Assembly (NCBI RefSeq): GCF_001625215.2
Contig: NC_030383.2
Location: forward strand, 694,779-758,778
Source of the DNA: Daucus carota subsp. sativus
Taxonomy: Eukaryota; Streptophyta; Magnoliopsida; Apiales; Apiaceae
Direction: 5' to 3'
Length of the DNA stretch: 64,000 nt
Part shown: one piece after another, positions 24,401-39,400 of the stretch
Numbering within the stretch: position 1 is the stretch's first letter
How the letters are laid out: the number at the start of each line of letters is the position of its first letter
Notes under the pieces: model-generated
The model's input: the letters and a program-made list of their open reading frames with translations, nothing else
The model's database searches: none
What the model was told of the DNA's origin: nothing
Position numbers and translations under genes: made by a program

Positions 24401-27400
24401 TTAATGGGCAGAATAGTTTTCCTCTTAAATGAAACCATTTAGAATTCTAATTCTCCTTCGAGTGAAGGCTCTCTCATTTTGCAGTGAGTAAACAAATAAA
24501 ATAATATATGCTTTTGTATCAGTTGTGACTGTTCTGAGTCGGTTAGGTGCATGCAATTATTTTGTTATTCTCTAGGAACCTTGGCTCAGTGACTCCATAT
24601 GACAACTGATATACAAGTTCCATCGTATAATACAGAAGTGGGTACAAGTTTTTTTAAATGTCAGTGACACTTTCAGAAAAAATAACAATTAAGAAAATGG
24701 CATTCTATGAGCTTGTTGATTTGGATTGGTTGGTGAAAAAACACATAACTAGTTGCAAGCAGGAATCAATTTCTGGGAGGTTGGACAATAGATTTGTTTG
24801 GATACTTGTGATGTTTACTTATTTTCTCCTCTATTTCTTTAATCAGAGGTTCAAAACATTTTATTGCCTCTATTCATTGTGGCTTTGCTCACTGTTCAAA
24901 TGGTTTCAACTTAATTGCTAGCAGAAATCTTAGAAACTCTATTCTTATATAGCAAGTAATTTGTTAATTTATTGCCTTGTGTTTGCTCTTGACTAGATTA
25001 CGATGAGAAGGCAGAAGATGCTGTAGATTATGAAGACATTGAGGAACAGTACGAAGGACCTGAGGTCCAAGCTATAACAGAAGAGGACTATTTATTGCCA
25101 AAGAAAGATTATATATCTTCCCAAGCATCAGCACCTGTTAAGGGCACAACTTCTCTGTTTGATGATGAGAATTATGATGAGGAGGAATCTGAGAAGGAAA
25201 CCGAGGCTGATGAAAACAATGCTGAAGTTCAAACTACTAACTTATCAGGTTTTATCATTATGATCTAAAAAGTTTGTTCAATAGTAGATTAGAAGATTCC
25301 AAAATGTAAAAAAGTACACTTATTGGAACATATGGGCAAACAATTATCTTTATCGTTATATATGTGGATTGGCTAATTGACTACACATTAATTATGTCAT
25401 TCCTCTTTGAATTTATCTTCCCTTCCTCCTTATAATTGGTCAGTAATGTAAAACTATTTTACTAATGGTAGATTTGTGAAGTTACTAAGTTACTGCCAGC
25501 CGAGTGTCAGGTGCACCGTGCACTAGATTTTATAATGATCCTGATAGCCATTAGATATTTGTAATTTATAATTAAGTGTTATGCATAAGATTAGTCCCCG
25601 TATTTTTTTTGTTTTGTTATATGGTCTGCAACATACAGTGATCGGGCTTTTGCATGTTTTGAATATCTCGTTTGTGCCTTAATTTGTTGTATAATTGTGT
25701 CGTGAACTTACTGGTTCTATGTGTATGTTTGGGTGCTGGCTTGCCACATTAGCAATCAGTTTTCTGCTTTGACTTGGGATCAATAAGAAGTAATATATGA
25801 TGTTTTGCTTTTGAAATTCATATTTTAACTTGTAAAATTATCAATATTAGGTGATAGTGATAACCATGCAGTGCTTTCGCAAGTGGAAGATCTCCGGGGT
25901 GATATAGTCAATGGTGCTTCTGAAACTGAAGAACCAACTCCGTCCTTGGAAGATTTTCTAAAGGTTGGTAAATAAGTGTAAGCTGTATATTAGGTCTAGT
26001 TATTCTACTTTGTCAAGGTCTTTCTTGTTGCTATGTTGAGTTTCTATATTGGCTTCGCATCTGTCTGTTGCATGCCAACTTTCATGTTTGGATATGTTAC
26101 CACATAGATCTTGTGAATCTACTTGATAAGCCACACATAATAAATATTCAGAGGAGATACTTAGATTTTTATGAGGGAGGCTATATTTAAGTTGGACTAT
26201 TCACTTTCTATTGTGTAAAGATTGATTAATTGCACATCCTGATCAATTTTATTTTTTCCCCGTGTATTGATATCTGATTTACGTGGTTTCACTTAATTTT
26301 TTCTGATTTATGAAGATAGAATACATGAAGTATCCTTGTTAAATTCAGTTTTGTTTGTCAAACGACTAAACACCTAATTTTGCTTTACATGGTTAGACTA
26401 ACTGTATTTACACTTTCAAGTGTTAATTGGTTTATTCCATGTGGCTACCACCAAGTGTCAACAGAATATAAGGAGAGATTGTAGTCTTTTCCTGAACGTG
26501 TTGCAGAATCCTCCTGAAAATTGTGTTCATATATATGGCTCGTTCTGTGATTAACTATGTAGTTTTATTGATCTTGTTATCTAGTTTTATCTCTGGATGT
26601 AATTTTTACCCATGCTGATACGGCATTCATTATTTGTCAGTTAAAAATCGTATGCTTTCTCCATCTTTAAAGTGCCATGCTGTTCCGGTTATTTTCAGGA
26701 GGAAGATGATATCCTAGAAGAGCTAGTTGATAATCAGAATATGACTCCACTTCCGATCTTATACACAGAGGATGGAGCAGTAATTTTACGTTTTTCTGAA
26801 ATTTTTGGTATCCACAAGTCTTCGAAGAAATCAGAAAAGAGGGAGTGTAGGTACTCTGTTCCTAAAGGTAATATTTTTCTCCTGTCTGAATTTCAAATGT
26901 CTGCATGGCTTTCTTCTGAGGCGCACAGTATGTTTTGGTTGTTTTTTTAATCTTTGCTTGCTGCCTCAATTTGTGCTCAGTAAGAATTTAAATGGTAGAA
27001 GAGCCTTTTTTTTTTTTCAATCTGTACTTATTTGATCTTATCACTGTTGGATTAGTCTGAAGAAAGATATCAGTCATGTTTTTATATGATTTCAGTGTGA
27101 TAATCTGGATTTTTTTCTGTCTTCTAGACAAGTACATGTCCATGGGTACTGCTGATGTCCTTGAAGATGATGATGAGACATTTTTCAAAGGATTATGCCA
27201 AGGCTTTACTTGGAAGTGTCGGACTCATGTAAATGATGATATTTTACCCATTAAAGATAATGAATCAGATCTAGAAACATTACAATATGTACAGCATCCT
27301 GGAATAGTAGCTTCTGTAGTTGATGAGGACCGGAGGGACACTTGTCTTAGTGATGAACCGATGAAGAAAGATATAGCAATAGATCCATTTTTAGAGAAGA

Positions 27401-30400
27401 TTACACCTCTCTCCCCTGAACTTTACCTTCTTGAACAGCAGGACTGGGAAGATCGAATCATTTGGGACAATTCCCCGGAATTAAGTGACCGTTTTGCAGA
27501 GACTTTAGAGATCTCTGGACATGACTCTGGTGCTTCATTTGTTGAAAATTTAGAGTCTAATATAGAGGAGCAACATAATCATCAAGAGCTGCGGATGGAA
27601 ACTGATGAGACAAGCAATGCAATTTTCCAGCGTAGCTATCCTGTATCTGTGGAGCCCTTTGGCTCTAGAAAAATTTCAGATTTAGTTTCATCAGCAAGAC
27701 AATTCCATCCCCAACTTCTGAGGTTAGAGTCTCGGCTTGAAAACGGTTTGGATAATGGAAAGGATAGTAGCACTACTGAAGAGGTCGGGCATCGTGATGC
27801 AATAAGGTCTTATAACAAGGTGTCTCTGCTTAACAAAGACTTACTGGAAGGGTCTTGGTTAGACAATGTAATTTGGGAACCACATCAATCAATGACAAAG
27901 CCAAAACTAATACTTGATCTTCAGGATGAGCAAATGCTTTTTGAGATTTTGAATGACAAGGACGGCAAGCATCTGAAGCGCCACGCAGGAGCTATGATCA
28001 TAACCCGCTCTGTGAAGTTCAACGGTGATTTGGTAGAGACAAATGGTCACGGTACATTACTGGGGGAGTCATTCAATATAGCTAATGATAAATTTTACTC
28101 GAATAGGAAATCTTCGCAGCAGCTAAAATCACATTCTAAGAAGCGAACTGCTCATGGTGTCAAAGTTTTGCATTCAATACCTGGACTTAAGCTGCAAACG
28201 ATGAAAGCAAAGCTAAGCAAGTAAGATAAAGGACAACATATTCCAGTGCTTTTGCTCAACAGGTTTTAATGGCTATATGACTTGGTAGTAGACTAGTAGT
28301 CAATTTGATAGCGGGACTTTATTTTTTCTACTGGCATATTTTCTAAATTATAGTATTCCTACATGCTAGAGTAGCATTGCCAAAACGAAAAAAAGTATTA
28401 GACATCTTATAGAGTAGATTTAGTATATTGTGATCTGCTAAGTATCTTCTTCAAGCTAAACGAGTCTACACTGATTTATAGTAACTGTTTAGTTGTTGAA
28501 TTTCCATTCTTATTTCTTACCTTTTAACTAAATTGTGTCCTAATTTGAACAATTTTCTGATTTTCTTCTTATTATCTTTCCATCCCCGATAGTATGGAAT
28601 CTACATTCTCTGCATCCACAGTCATTCTTCTTGTCACAACTATAGTTTTAAGATGTGTATTCCTGCAACCCTTTGTTGCCAATTTTTGACAAATTTTCCC
28701 TGCTTTTTTCCTCTTAAAGCCACCATTTTAGAGATCTCATTGTTGTTCACTAGAAGTAGCTTTTAGATATATGCGTAGTTTCATTAAGGCTAAAGGTTAC
28801 AAAATATCTTATGTGGGGCATGCTTTTATTTATTATCCTGGTGGTATCATGATTTTTAGAGCTGGCAATATGTTTATTTTAAGGTTGTGACATATATGTT
28901 TGGGGAAAGTCACGATGTTATATGTAGAGTTGGTGGTTTGTTCCTTCTTGCTAGTATAACTCTGGAAGTACTGGAATGTCATCAATACAGACTAAATGCT
29001 TATATCTTAATTTATTAAATTTATCAGGCAACTTTGAGATCTTCAGAGTATTACTGTTTTTTTTTTATTCTCTCGTCATACATTATACATTGACACTTGT
29101 GAAGTTTCCATTAATTTTTGCAATTAAAGATCAATTTTCTCATAATTTGTATTGTATTTCACCAAAGGAAAATCCCTCGGTTAATTTTAATAAAAGGGGG
29201 TTAAGTCACTGGACAACAATGAAAAGACAAAACTTTTATACCGTTGATATTCTGCTTCTCTTCTAAATATACTTGTTATATAGGCTTGAGTCTAGACATA
29301 ATTCCCTGTTTTCACCAACAAATCGTTATTGGGAGGAATATCAGACCTGATTGTCACAAAACCTTGCTTATTGTAACACATATCAGTTCTGCCCTCGGTG
29401 GGTTGCTTTCAATGTTAGCGAAGTTCATTTCTGCACAATAGTAAATAAAACTTGATATGTGCTCTATTATCGGAATATACTTGGTGTGTCCTTGACTTCT
29501 CCCTTTATTGACTTGTAGTCTTGCCTGTTTTGCAGTAAGGATATTGCCAATTTTCATCGGCCAAAAGCTTTATGGTATCCGCATGACAATGAGGTTGTAC
29601 TCAAAGAACAAGGAAAATTACCTACACAAGGATCAATGAAAATTATACTGAAGAGCCTGGGTGGTAAAGGCAGTAAACTTCATGTGGATGCCGAGGAGAC
29701 CATTGCTTCTGTCAAGGCAAAAGCCTCCAAAAAGCTGGGTTGGTGATCCTTCATGTACTTTATTGTCCACAGCATATATTATTCTGTTGATATAGGCTGC
29801 ATATGCATTTAGCTTATTCACTTTTGCTTCAAAATTTTGAATTTAAACTTGAACCAAGTACTTTGAACTGCTCAATTTATCAGTCTGCTCTTCATGTTTG
29901 TTTCTTCAGATTTTAAGCCATCAGAGGCAGTGAAGATATTTTATTGTGGAGTGGAACTTGATGACGATAAATCTCTTGCCCTGCAAAATGTTAGGCCCAA
30001 CTCTTTGCTGCATCTTGTTCGTACTAAAATACATATGTTGCCAAGGGCACAAAAGGTTCCTGGTGAGAATAAGTCGTTGCGTCCTCCTGGAGCATTCAAG
30101 AGAAAAGCTGATCTTTCAGTAAAAGATGGCCATGTTTTCTTAATGGAGTAAGTACCTAAACCTCTTATGGCGATTCACCAAATATTGACTGCATTTACTA
30201 TCCGCCATATGTGATTGCAGTTAGTATCTAGTTAATGAACATCTCATGAGAAAATCTAATTTTATTCTTTTAATTCATGAGACTAATTTTTTGGGATGAA
30301 CATCTCATGAGAAAATCTAATTTTATTCTTTTAATTCAGGTACTGTGAAGAAAGACCTTTACTAATTGGAAATGTTGGAATGGGTGCTAGATTATGCACC

Positions 30401-33400
30401 TACTACCAGAAATCATCCACGGGTGACCAAACTGGAACTTCCTTGAGGAGTGGAAGTTCTGGTTTAGGAAACCTTCTCACCCTTGATCCATCTGATAAAT
30501 CTCCTTTTCTTGGTGATATAAGAGCTAGTTGCAGCCAGTCATGCATAGAAACTAATATGTATAGAGCTCCTATTTTTCAACATAAAGTATCGTCAACCGA
30601 CTTTCTATTGGTTCGCTCTCCAAAGGGGAAGCTTTCCATAAGGCGAATTGACAGAATTGATGTTGTTGGGCAACAGGTTATACTGATACTTCTGAAGTTG
30701 CTTTGGTTGTATACAATATACCTATTTTAGAGTGCATATATTTATACTATGAATAGTGGTCTCTGTGACCATGAATGTTTATGAATTTAAGTTGTTCCCT
30801 ATTGGGACCATTGGTCTTGTTAGATATTTTTGAATTTCTTTTGTTCCTTGAATTTATTGAGAAGTTTATATTGAGTTGGATGATATTCTAAGATTATCTT
30901 ATTCTTGCTGGGATTAGAATCATATTCGGCATTCCTGAACATCATTTATGCTATCCGGGTAACTGGGATGTTATTTTTAGGGTGGTTTGTCTTCAAAGTT
31001 AGCTTGTGTGCAAAAAATTTATACAGCTGATTTCTGTAGTCAACTTGACATGTGTTAAGCATACATGTATGCTGCATAGTCTTCAATGCTTTACACAAGT
31101 ACATAACTTACATGCAGGTATCCATTAGTCTTTAATTCTAATGTTTTAGCAAGATACACCTCACCTCCTAACAGGGAAAGCCCTGCATCTTTACTTTTAC
31201 ATTATAATGTGATTCTCCACGTATCTTATTAGAGCCTCTGTCAGATATTAAATGTGTAAATTGCCAAACCTGAGTTGCATGTAAACCCTGTAGTTTTAAA
31301 ATGTTTGAGGATTTTTCTCTGTAGGAACCACATATTGAGGTAATGTCCCCTTCATCCAAGGGTGTTCAGATGTATACAATGAACAGGTTATTGGTTTATC
31401 TCTATCGTGAATTTCGTGCTGCTGAAAAACGTGGTTTGCGCCCTTCGATCCGAGTGGATGAGCTCTCTGCCCAATTCCCTAATATGAATGAAGCTTTTCT
31501 TCGCAAAAGGTTAAAGCATTGTGCTGACTTTCAGGTAATGATGCGTGCACTTTCCATATTGGATTTCTATCTTGCTCACTCATACTTATATAGTTATTTG
31601 GTTATTTAGTTAATCCATGAGAGAACCAGGATATGAGAATGTCAAACTTTTTTACTGTTGGAATGGATTGTTGTATTGCTATTGTTTCATATATTACTAT
31701 GTTTGTCTTTGAAATTTTCCTGGACGCTCAGTGTGCGTATGAATATTTGCAGAAGCAATCAAATGGTCTGTTTTGGGTGATGAGACGCAATTTTCGCATT
31801 CCGCTGGAGGAGCAGCTGAGAAGGATGGTAACACCAGAAGATGTAAGGTTTATTGATCAATGTTACCTTTGTTTCTTCTTGGGGTATAATTTGTCTATTT
31901 GAGTGTGCCTCTCCCTCTTACTGCCGAACTAGAACTTAGGTCTCTGTATCGACTATCTTTTGATTTATTAAGTGCCCCACCTGAGGGCAAGTTCAATGGT
32001 GTGCTATATTTTGTTCTATCTCTATATTATGAAAAAAATACTAAAAAATTACCACTGCAATGTTGTTCGATATCTTGTGCTAAAATAGAAGAATGCTATA
32101 GTTTGTTCTAAATTTAGAACAAAAGATAGATGGAGCTATAATTGCCAACTCACGAAAAAATGAAAATAGTGGGGTCCTTGATATAAAGTTGGGTTAAAAT
32201 ATTAAAATTCATTTAAAGTACTGGGGTACTTGGAGAATGAGTTAAATACGGAACATGTAGAACCAACCATCAGAGACATGTTGTTATTTTAGCACCAAAA
32301 ATCACTTTTTGGTGCTAAATTATAGCAATAGCTCCATCCATTTTAGCACAACCATTGGACTTGCTCTTATACTGTCAAACCAGAGCTTATGCATCTCCAT
32401 TGACTGTCTTCTGATTTCGCTTGTAATTTTTAATATTATCTGTGTAATTCAAGAGGTATTATGTGATGGACATTTTACAAGAATTGAAAAGCTCTTAAAT
32501 TGCACTTGAGATGGAAAAAAGGAAAGAACAAAACCGGAAGTCAGTATGTCATGACTAAATAGGCAGAAAGATAGATGATAAGGCCTAAGAAATCAGAAAA
32601 AATTAGAGAATATAGGAAAGAGAGAAGATGTCATCTGAAAAGTGTCTCCATGGGAACAATGATTGCATTTTTTACCATATCAAGTGAAGTAATTGAAATG
32701 GCGCTACTAGAAGTGTAGAACACTGTATTAAAAAAAGATTGAAATTTATGTTAGAAACTAATATGGAGATGCTTCTTATAATAGTACTGCAGTTCAAAAA
32801 ATATCCATGCTCTCTTGGATTACGTAGTTCATTAAGTACACCTTGTAGAGGTCCTCGTCTTCCCAAGCTCCGTGCTTACTTCAATACTTAAAACACAGTT
32901 GTTTGTGCATGTAATGCATTATTTAAGGCTGGTTTTCCATAAAGGTTCATAGTGCAGGTATTGTTTGAGCCATCCCTAATTTTCCCTTCAGCCATGTTGT
33001 CCCAACTATAATGGATTTAGGTACTCCAAACACTGGTTTTCCTCTCGGGTGTTGCCGTCACTTTAAGCATCATTGTGTTGCATTAATCACTTTGGTCTTT
33101 GGTTATGTAAGTTTCTATATACATCAAAAATCACCAGGGCTAGATATTGCTGTTACTGGTAGCTTTGTTGTTTGTATATATTCTTAAAGAAAATTGAAGC
33201 TCAGCGCATCACTATTATAGTTAGTGTGATCATCAAGAAGTAAATATACCTGTTGTAATATGTACTGTATGTGACTACAAACTGATTTCTTCCACCCTTG
33301 AGCGAGGTTCAAATCCAGTGATCCCTTTGACTTCTTGCTTTCGGAGTATAAGGTAAATGGCGATCAACTGATGACATCTATGACTTTGCTTCCTTGACAA

Positions 33401-36400
33401 TTAGTGGTCTTCCTCTATATAAATCATGTTATAGAACTAAATTCCCAGAAGTTGTAACCTCATTAGCTCAAAAATAGGCTTTGCCTTTTGCCTTGTTATT
33501 CCATTATTCCTTGTAATATTGGGGAAGGTGGCCCACCATTAAGTTCCAGACGCTGTGTTAGCTGAAATATTAGGTTTGAACCATGATGTATATAGTAACA
33601 GTTAATGATAAAGCTTGGAAAAAAGGTCGGCTGCATAGTGCATAATAAAATGGATTAATGCAAGTCTACTGTTTTTATATTAATGAAAGTTTCTCCTACT
33701 TAACGTTTGTATGATAGGCAACATACCTTGATCCATGTAGTTACTAACCACTTGGGCCTCTGGTATGCCTGTTATGCCCCTAACTTATTAATTATTATTG
33801 TCCAATTCAGAACATAGTCTCAAGAAAGAGATTATCTGGAAGGTAAACACGTTTTTGTTGATGTTACTGCGGTACTATTTGACCTTCGGTCATCTTGTTC
33901 ACTATCTACACAACTTAAATTCATTAATGCATCTGAAGTGGAAATGTTGTTTTGTTTTTAACCTTTAAATCTTCATTCCTATCTTTTTACTAATATTATA
34001 GTAATCACTTCATTGTGTCTTAGGTATGTTCCTACGAAAGCATGCAAGCTGGCTTGTACAGGCTCAAACGATTAGGAATCACAAGGCTGACATCTCCTAC
34101 AGGCCTTTCTTCAGCAATGAATCAACTTCCAGATGAAGCTATTGCTTTGGCCGCTGCATCTCATATTGAGAGAGAACTACAGATAACTCCATGGAACTTG
34201 AGTAGCAATTTCGTTGCTTGTACGAATCAGGTAAATCTTGACACATAGTGTTGGACATTACTTTCTATCATCAGCTATATTGCTCAAATGCTGATTTTGC
34301 AACTAAACAATGTGTTCAAAAATGTGTGATTGGTATTGCATTATTTTGAAGAGCTTTCTTGTCGGGAACCAGGCAGTTCAGTTGCATGTGCTTGGAATTT
34401 TTTCACCTCATGTTTATTGTTATATGTTGTAGTACAGTGACACCCGTCTATCTCGCATAGAGGGTAAAACCTTAGTTTATAGGGGCGTAATTGTGTAACC
34501 TGAACTATCTTTCTTTAGTAAGAAATTGTTAAAATGAAGACAGTTGTTACATAGTTACCATGGTGATTATCTGAACTGTAGCCTCTAAGTATCTTACATC
34601 ATTCATATAATGTCATCTATGACAAAGGTTACTGTAGCAAGAGAAGCCACCAAGTCTTCTTTTTCGATATCAGAGGTTTTGCCCATTTGTTGTAATATTA
34701 AGCAAGAGAGAGTATTAGTGCAGTTGTAGAGCACTTGCAGGCTGCAGCATACATTTTGCATTGTTGTTACATTGTACTAGCAGTAGAAATATTAATAATA
34801 CGGAGTATACATTTCAGTTTCTCTGCCTCCTCCTTTCTCTCCTCTGTACTATGATCCCTTCAATATATTCTTAGTATTCATGTTTATCTGTGAGGAATCA
34901 ATTCTTTTTGTTCTTATTATTCTGCAGGACAGAGAAAATATAGAGCGCCTGGAAATCACTGGTGTTGGTGATCCTTCTGGACGGGGCCTAGGTTTTAGTT
35001 ATGTTCGTACTGCTCCAAAGGCACCGATTTCAAATGCAGTTGTAAAGAAAAAAGCAGCTGTCAGTAGAGTAAGCTCTACTGTCACAGGAACTGATGCAGA
35101 TTTACGCAGGTTGAGCATGGAGGCTGCTAGGGAGGTACACAAGCTTTATTGACAATTTATCATCATGAATAACTTGTGATTTAACTTCTTTAGAGTTTAC
35201 ATTTAAATCTCTTACAAATTTATTTCTTGTTAAAATGTTTATTTGTTACATAATTGGGTTACAAAATGCTAGGGTCCCAACCTCTAGAATCTTACATGGT
35301 ATTATTTCAATGCTTCAAAAGGTTTGTATGCTATAAATATATGATAAAAGGCTAAACAGGTATTTGCTTTAATTATAAAAATTTTGTGCGACAAATCTGT
35401 TTTAGTGGGCTGGAAATGTTTCTTAGTTATTTATTATACTGGAAATAGTTTTTTCATGCTACTGAGCTCTGTTAAGTCTAAAACAATTTATTCTCTTTTG
35501 TGTTAATTCCCAAATCATTTACAGTAAAATCTCTATATATTAATAACATTGTGACCGTTAGATTTTATTAATTTATCGAGATTATTAATTGATCAAGGAT
35601 AAATATGTATTATCGCTATTATGTTGGGACCAAAAAAATCTGTAATTCAAATATTAATTTATCACGGGTTATTAATTAGTTGAGGTTTTACTGTATTCTG
35701 TGTTTTGCTGTTGCCTATCATTGTTGGACTGTCCTGGATTGATCATGTATCTACTCCATGCAGCTAAATGATGTGTTGCATGTTTCTTATGCCTACTTTA
35801 TCTCGATAGCACATGATACAAGTACTTTAATATTAGGTAGTACCTATTAACCTATGTTAGTCCGAGTCTTTGTTTCGGTGACACTTGGACAACTGGACAC
35901 GACACTTATACTATCAGAATCTTTTGACTAGATCCTTTCACTGAAATGTGGACACTTTTTCCAACTTAAAGACCACATATAAGTCAAACTAATGATTTAA
36001 AATAAACATATGAGAAGGAAGAAAGAAGCAACAACGAGATATAAGTAGACAAGCACTTAATTTCATAGCACTTCACAAAATAATGTTTAATTTTAGTTCA
36101 AATTTTTCTTTTTGTCAAGGTGTCTTACTTACCATACTTATCTATCATTTATTAGTATATTGTATTGTGTCCCCGTACCCATATTCCAAATATATTAAAT
36201 CCGACATCTAGATGTTTTGTATCAAAGACTCCGTACTGAGTCGGAGTAACATAAGATAACACACGTTAGCGTCACTAAAAAAAGTTATAGTATGATAGGT
36301 ATGAGCATTTTATCCCCATGGAAGGACTAATATCAGTATAATGTCAAGTTATTATTTCTTACTCTTTAGTAGTGTAAAAAGATAATTTTTCATTTTGACT

Positions 36401-39400
36401 GTTAACAAAATTAAACTAATAGGCAAATAATATTTCTAATAAGAATTATGAAATTTACGTCTCGTCCTTTGCTGAAAACAATTCTTGTAGTGTTTATACT
36501 GTTGTCTCTCGATATATTATGACACAGTGCATAGTACCTATATCTACAAGTGTATCTCCGAGGTTGCTCACATGATCAATCAAAATAAAAAAGCTAATGA
36601 GACCCAAGAATTTTTTTTGGGGGGGGGGGGGGGTGTATTCAACTGGGATTTTAATGGATTGTTTATAATCTATAGATTTTAATGGGTTGTATCTGATTTG
36701 ATTTGTGCGGATTTTTGATAAAATGTCGTAGAGTTGATATAGATTTTTTACGATTTAAGCACAATGCTTCAAAATCCCATGGATTTTGGTGGAATTCCCT
36801 AAAACTTAAAATACACCGAACAATCCCACAAAATCCATCATTTTATGAAGTCCAGAAAAATCCATCAGCATCTGAATTTCATCAATATTTGAATGGATTT
36901 TAAACAATCCAAATTGCATACCATCGGATTTTAAGCATAATTTAAAATCCTTATTAAATTGCACCCGATTTTGAAGCATTATTTAAAATCCCAATCGAAT
37001 ACCTCAAGAGTCTGATACATTTTTTAAAATCCTGAGTTGAATACCCCCGAATTTCATGAATGATAAAAAATTCATTTAAATCCTAACTGAATACACCCCG
37101 CTTAGTTTCATAGTTTTGTGATCCACACAAAACCGAACAATCCCACAAAATCCATCATTTTATGAAGTCCAGAAAAATCCATCAGCATCTGAATTTCATC
37201 AATATTTGAATGGATTTTAAACAATCCAAATTGCATACCATCGGATTTTAAGCATAATTTAAAATCCTTATTAAATTGCACCCGATTTTGAAGCATTATT
37301 TAAAATCCCAATCGAATACCTCAAGAGTCTGATACATTTTTTAAAATCCTGAGTTGAATACCCCCGAATTTCATGAATGATAAAAAATTCATTTAAATCC
37401 TAACTGAATACACCCCGCTTAGTTTCATAGTTTTGTGATCACATATTAATCTTTTATCTCTCAATTAAATAATTGAATTAAATTTTGTCTATTATTAAGC
37501 AACTTCTCCTCTCCCAGTTCATATTCCTGTAGATGCAATTAAAGGGGAGTGATTTTGCTAAGCTCTCATTGATAGATTACTGGAAAATCACAACATATTT
37601 AAATATAGATAAACAAACGTGATAAATTAATGACTACATACTCCCCAGATTGAGGTGGAAGAAATTAAACATGTATTAATAGTTGAAACCATTATTACAA
37701 GAGTATAGAGTTAGAAGAATAGAATTAATGAATCTCTTGAAGCTTGAAGCAAATCTTTGTAATCCTCTCAATATATGTATGTGTGTGTGTGTGTGTATCT
37801 TTAAAATATGGCTTTCCTCTATCGAAAGCTAATAATATTGTTTAGGTGTACCTCGGTGTGCTTTTTAGAGTCTTACAAAGGTATATAAGAGAAATTTAAG
37901 TAAACAATAAAGTTCTAAGGTTGTATCTTTCGTCAGGTTCAAGGCCTTGAACTTCAACTTCAGGGTCTCGAATGTCAGATTAAGAGCCTTGAATTTCAGG
38001 TTCAAACTCTCAATTTTTCACTACTCATACTCTTTCGTCTTAGCTCCAATTGGCCTTTGCTCTTTCCATATCTTCCTACAAACATAGAACCCAAGTTAAC
38101 TACTAATAAACTATAATAACCTAATGCTGGACTTATACATCACAAAATAAGGATAATTAAGGTAGAATATGATGTGGAGTGTATATATATTAGCATGTAT
38201 TACGTCACTCTTGCCCTATTTGCTTATTTATAAATTGTGAGAATCTATGCTTGATTTAATGCATCCAAAGACTGATTTGTTTAGCCAAGTACATTAGATT
38301 CTCATTTCAGATATTATGTGCATCATCCTTCTATAAGCCATCTTTGTTGATTCGTAATTAGTTTGTTGTTATCTAGGTTCTTCTTAAGTTCAATATCCCC
38401 GAGGAACAGATAGCAAAACTGACTAGGTGGCATCGGATTGCTATGATTCGCAAGCTTTCAAGTGAGCAAGCTGCCGCAGGTGTCAAGGTTGACCCAACTA
38501 CAATCAGTAAATATGCACGCGGGCAGCGAATGTCATTTTTGCAGCTTCAGCAGCAGACGAGGGAGAAGTGTCAGGAAATTTGGGATAGACAAGTTGAAAG
38601 TCTTGCTGCTGTTGATGGTGAAGAAAATGAGAGTGATGTTGAAGCAAATAGTGATCTTGATTCTTTCGCTGGGGACCTGGAAAATCTTTTGGATGCAGAA
38701 GAATTCGAAGAAGGAGAGGAGCGTAATTACGAGTCCAAGCAAAATAATGCTGATGGTGTTAAGGGGCTAAAAATGAGAAGGCATCCTTCCCAAGCTCAAG
38801 CAGAAGAGGAGTTTGAAGATGAGGCTGCTGAAGCAGCAGAATTATGTAGAATGCTTATGGATGGTATGTATCATTAAGTTGTTTGGTTTTTGGCTATTTG
38901 ATGCATATTTGTTGTCATTATATACTTACCACATATGGATACTGCTTAAATATGAATATGATTATACATATAAAATACACACACACATATATGATATATA
39001 TTTGTGTGTGTGTGTGTGTGTGTGTTCTGTTAGGTTGTCCCAATAATAGGTGATTTATTTGTTTTACTTTGCAGAATTCTCCCTTAGTTTGACCGATCTT
39101 GTAGTCTCTGTGCTTATGTTTTCTACTTATCCGTATGTTGTTTTTGGTCCCCATCTGCCTGTAATTAATGATAGGAATGTGATATAATGATGGTCGATGG
39201 ATGTGCGGACTTGATTTAAATCACTCAGGTGTCTATAATATTTTGGCACTGATTCTATTCTGGTTTGCTTTCTAATATTTCTTTTACTGATATAGGCTCC
39301 AGTTTAGTTCAATATTGTCGTCGGTCTGGTGTTCATCTCTTGATGCAGTATAATAGTTTTCCAGTATTAGTACTGTATCTTATTCCAGAAATTAACTAAT

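Noticed and set aside
33300..33330. GAGGTTCAAATCCAG motif in TAF1 intron 13
   Set aside because: B-box-like only; no upstream A box and no tRNA fold.
36619..36633. G15 run as a functional G-quadruplex
   Set aside because: A single homopolymer next to a MITE end may be slippage or an assembly artefact; no four-tract pattern.
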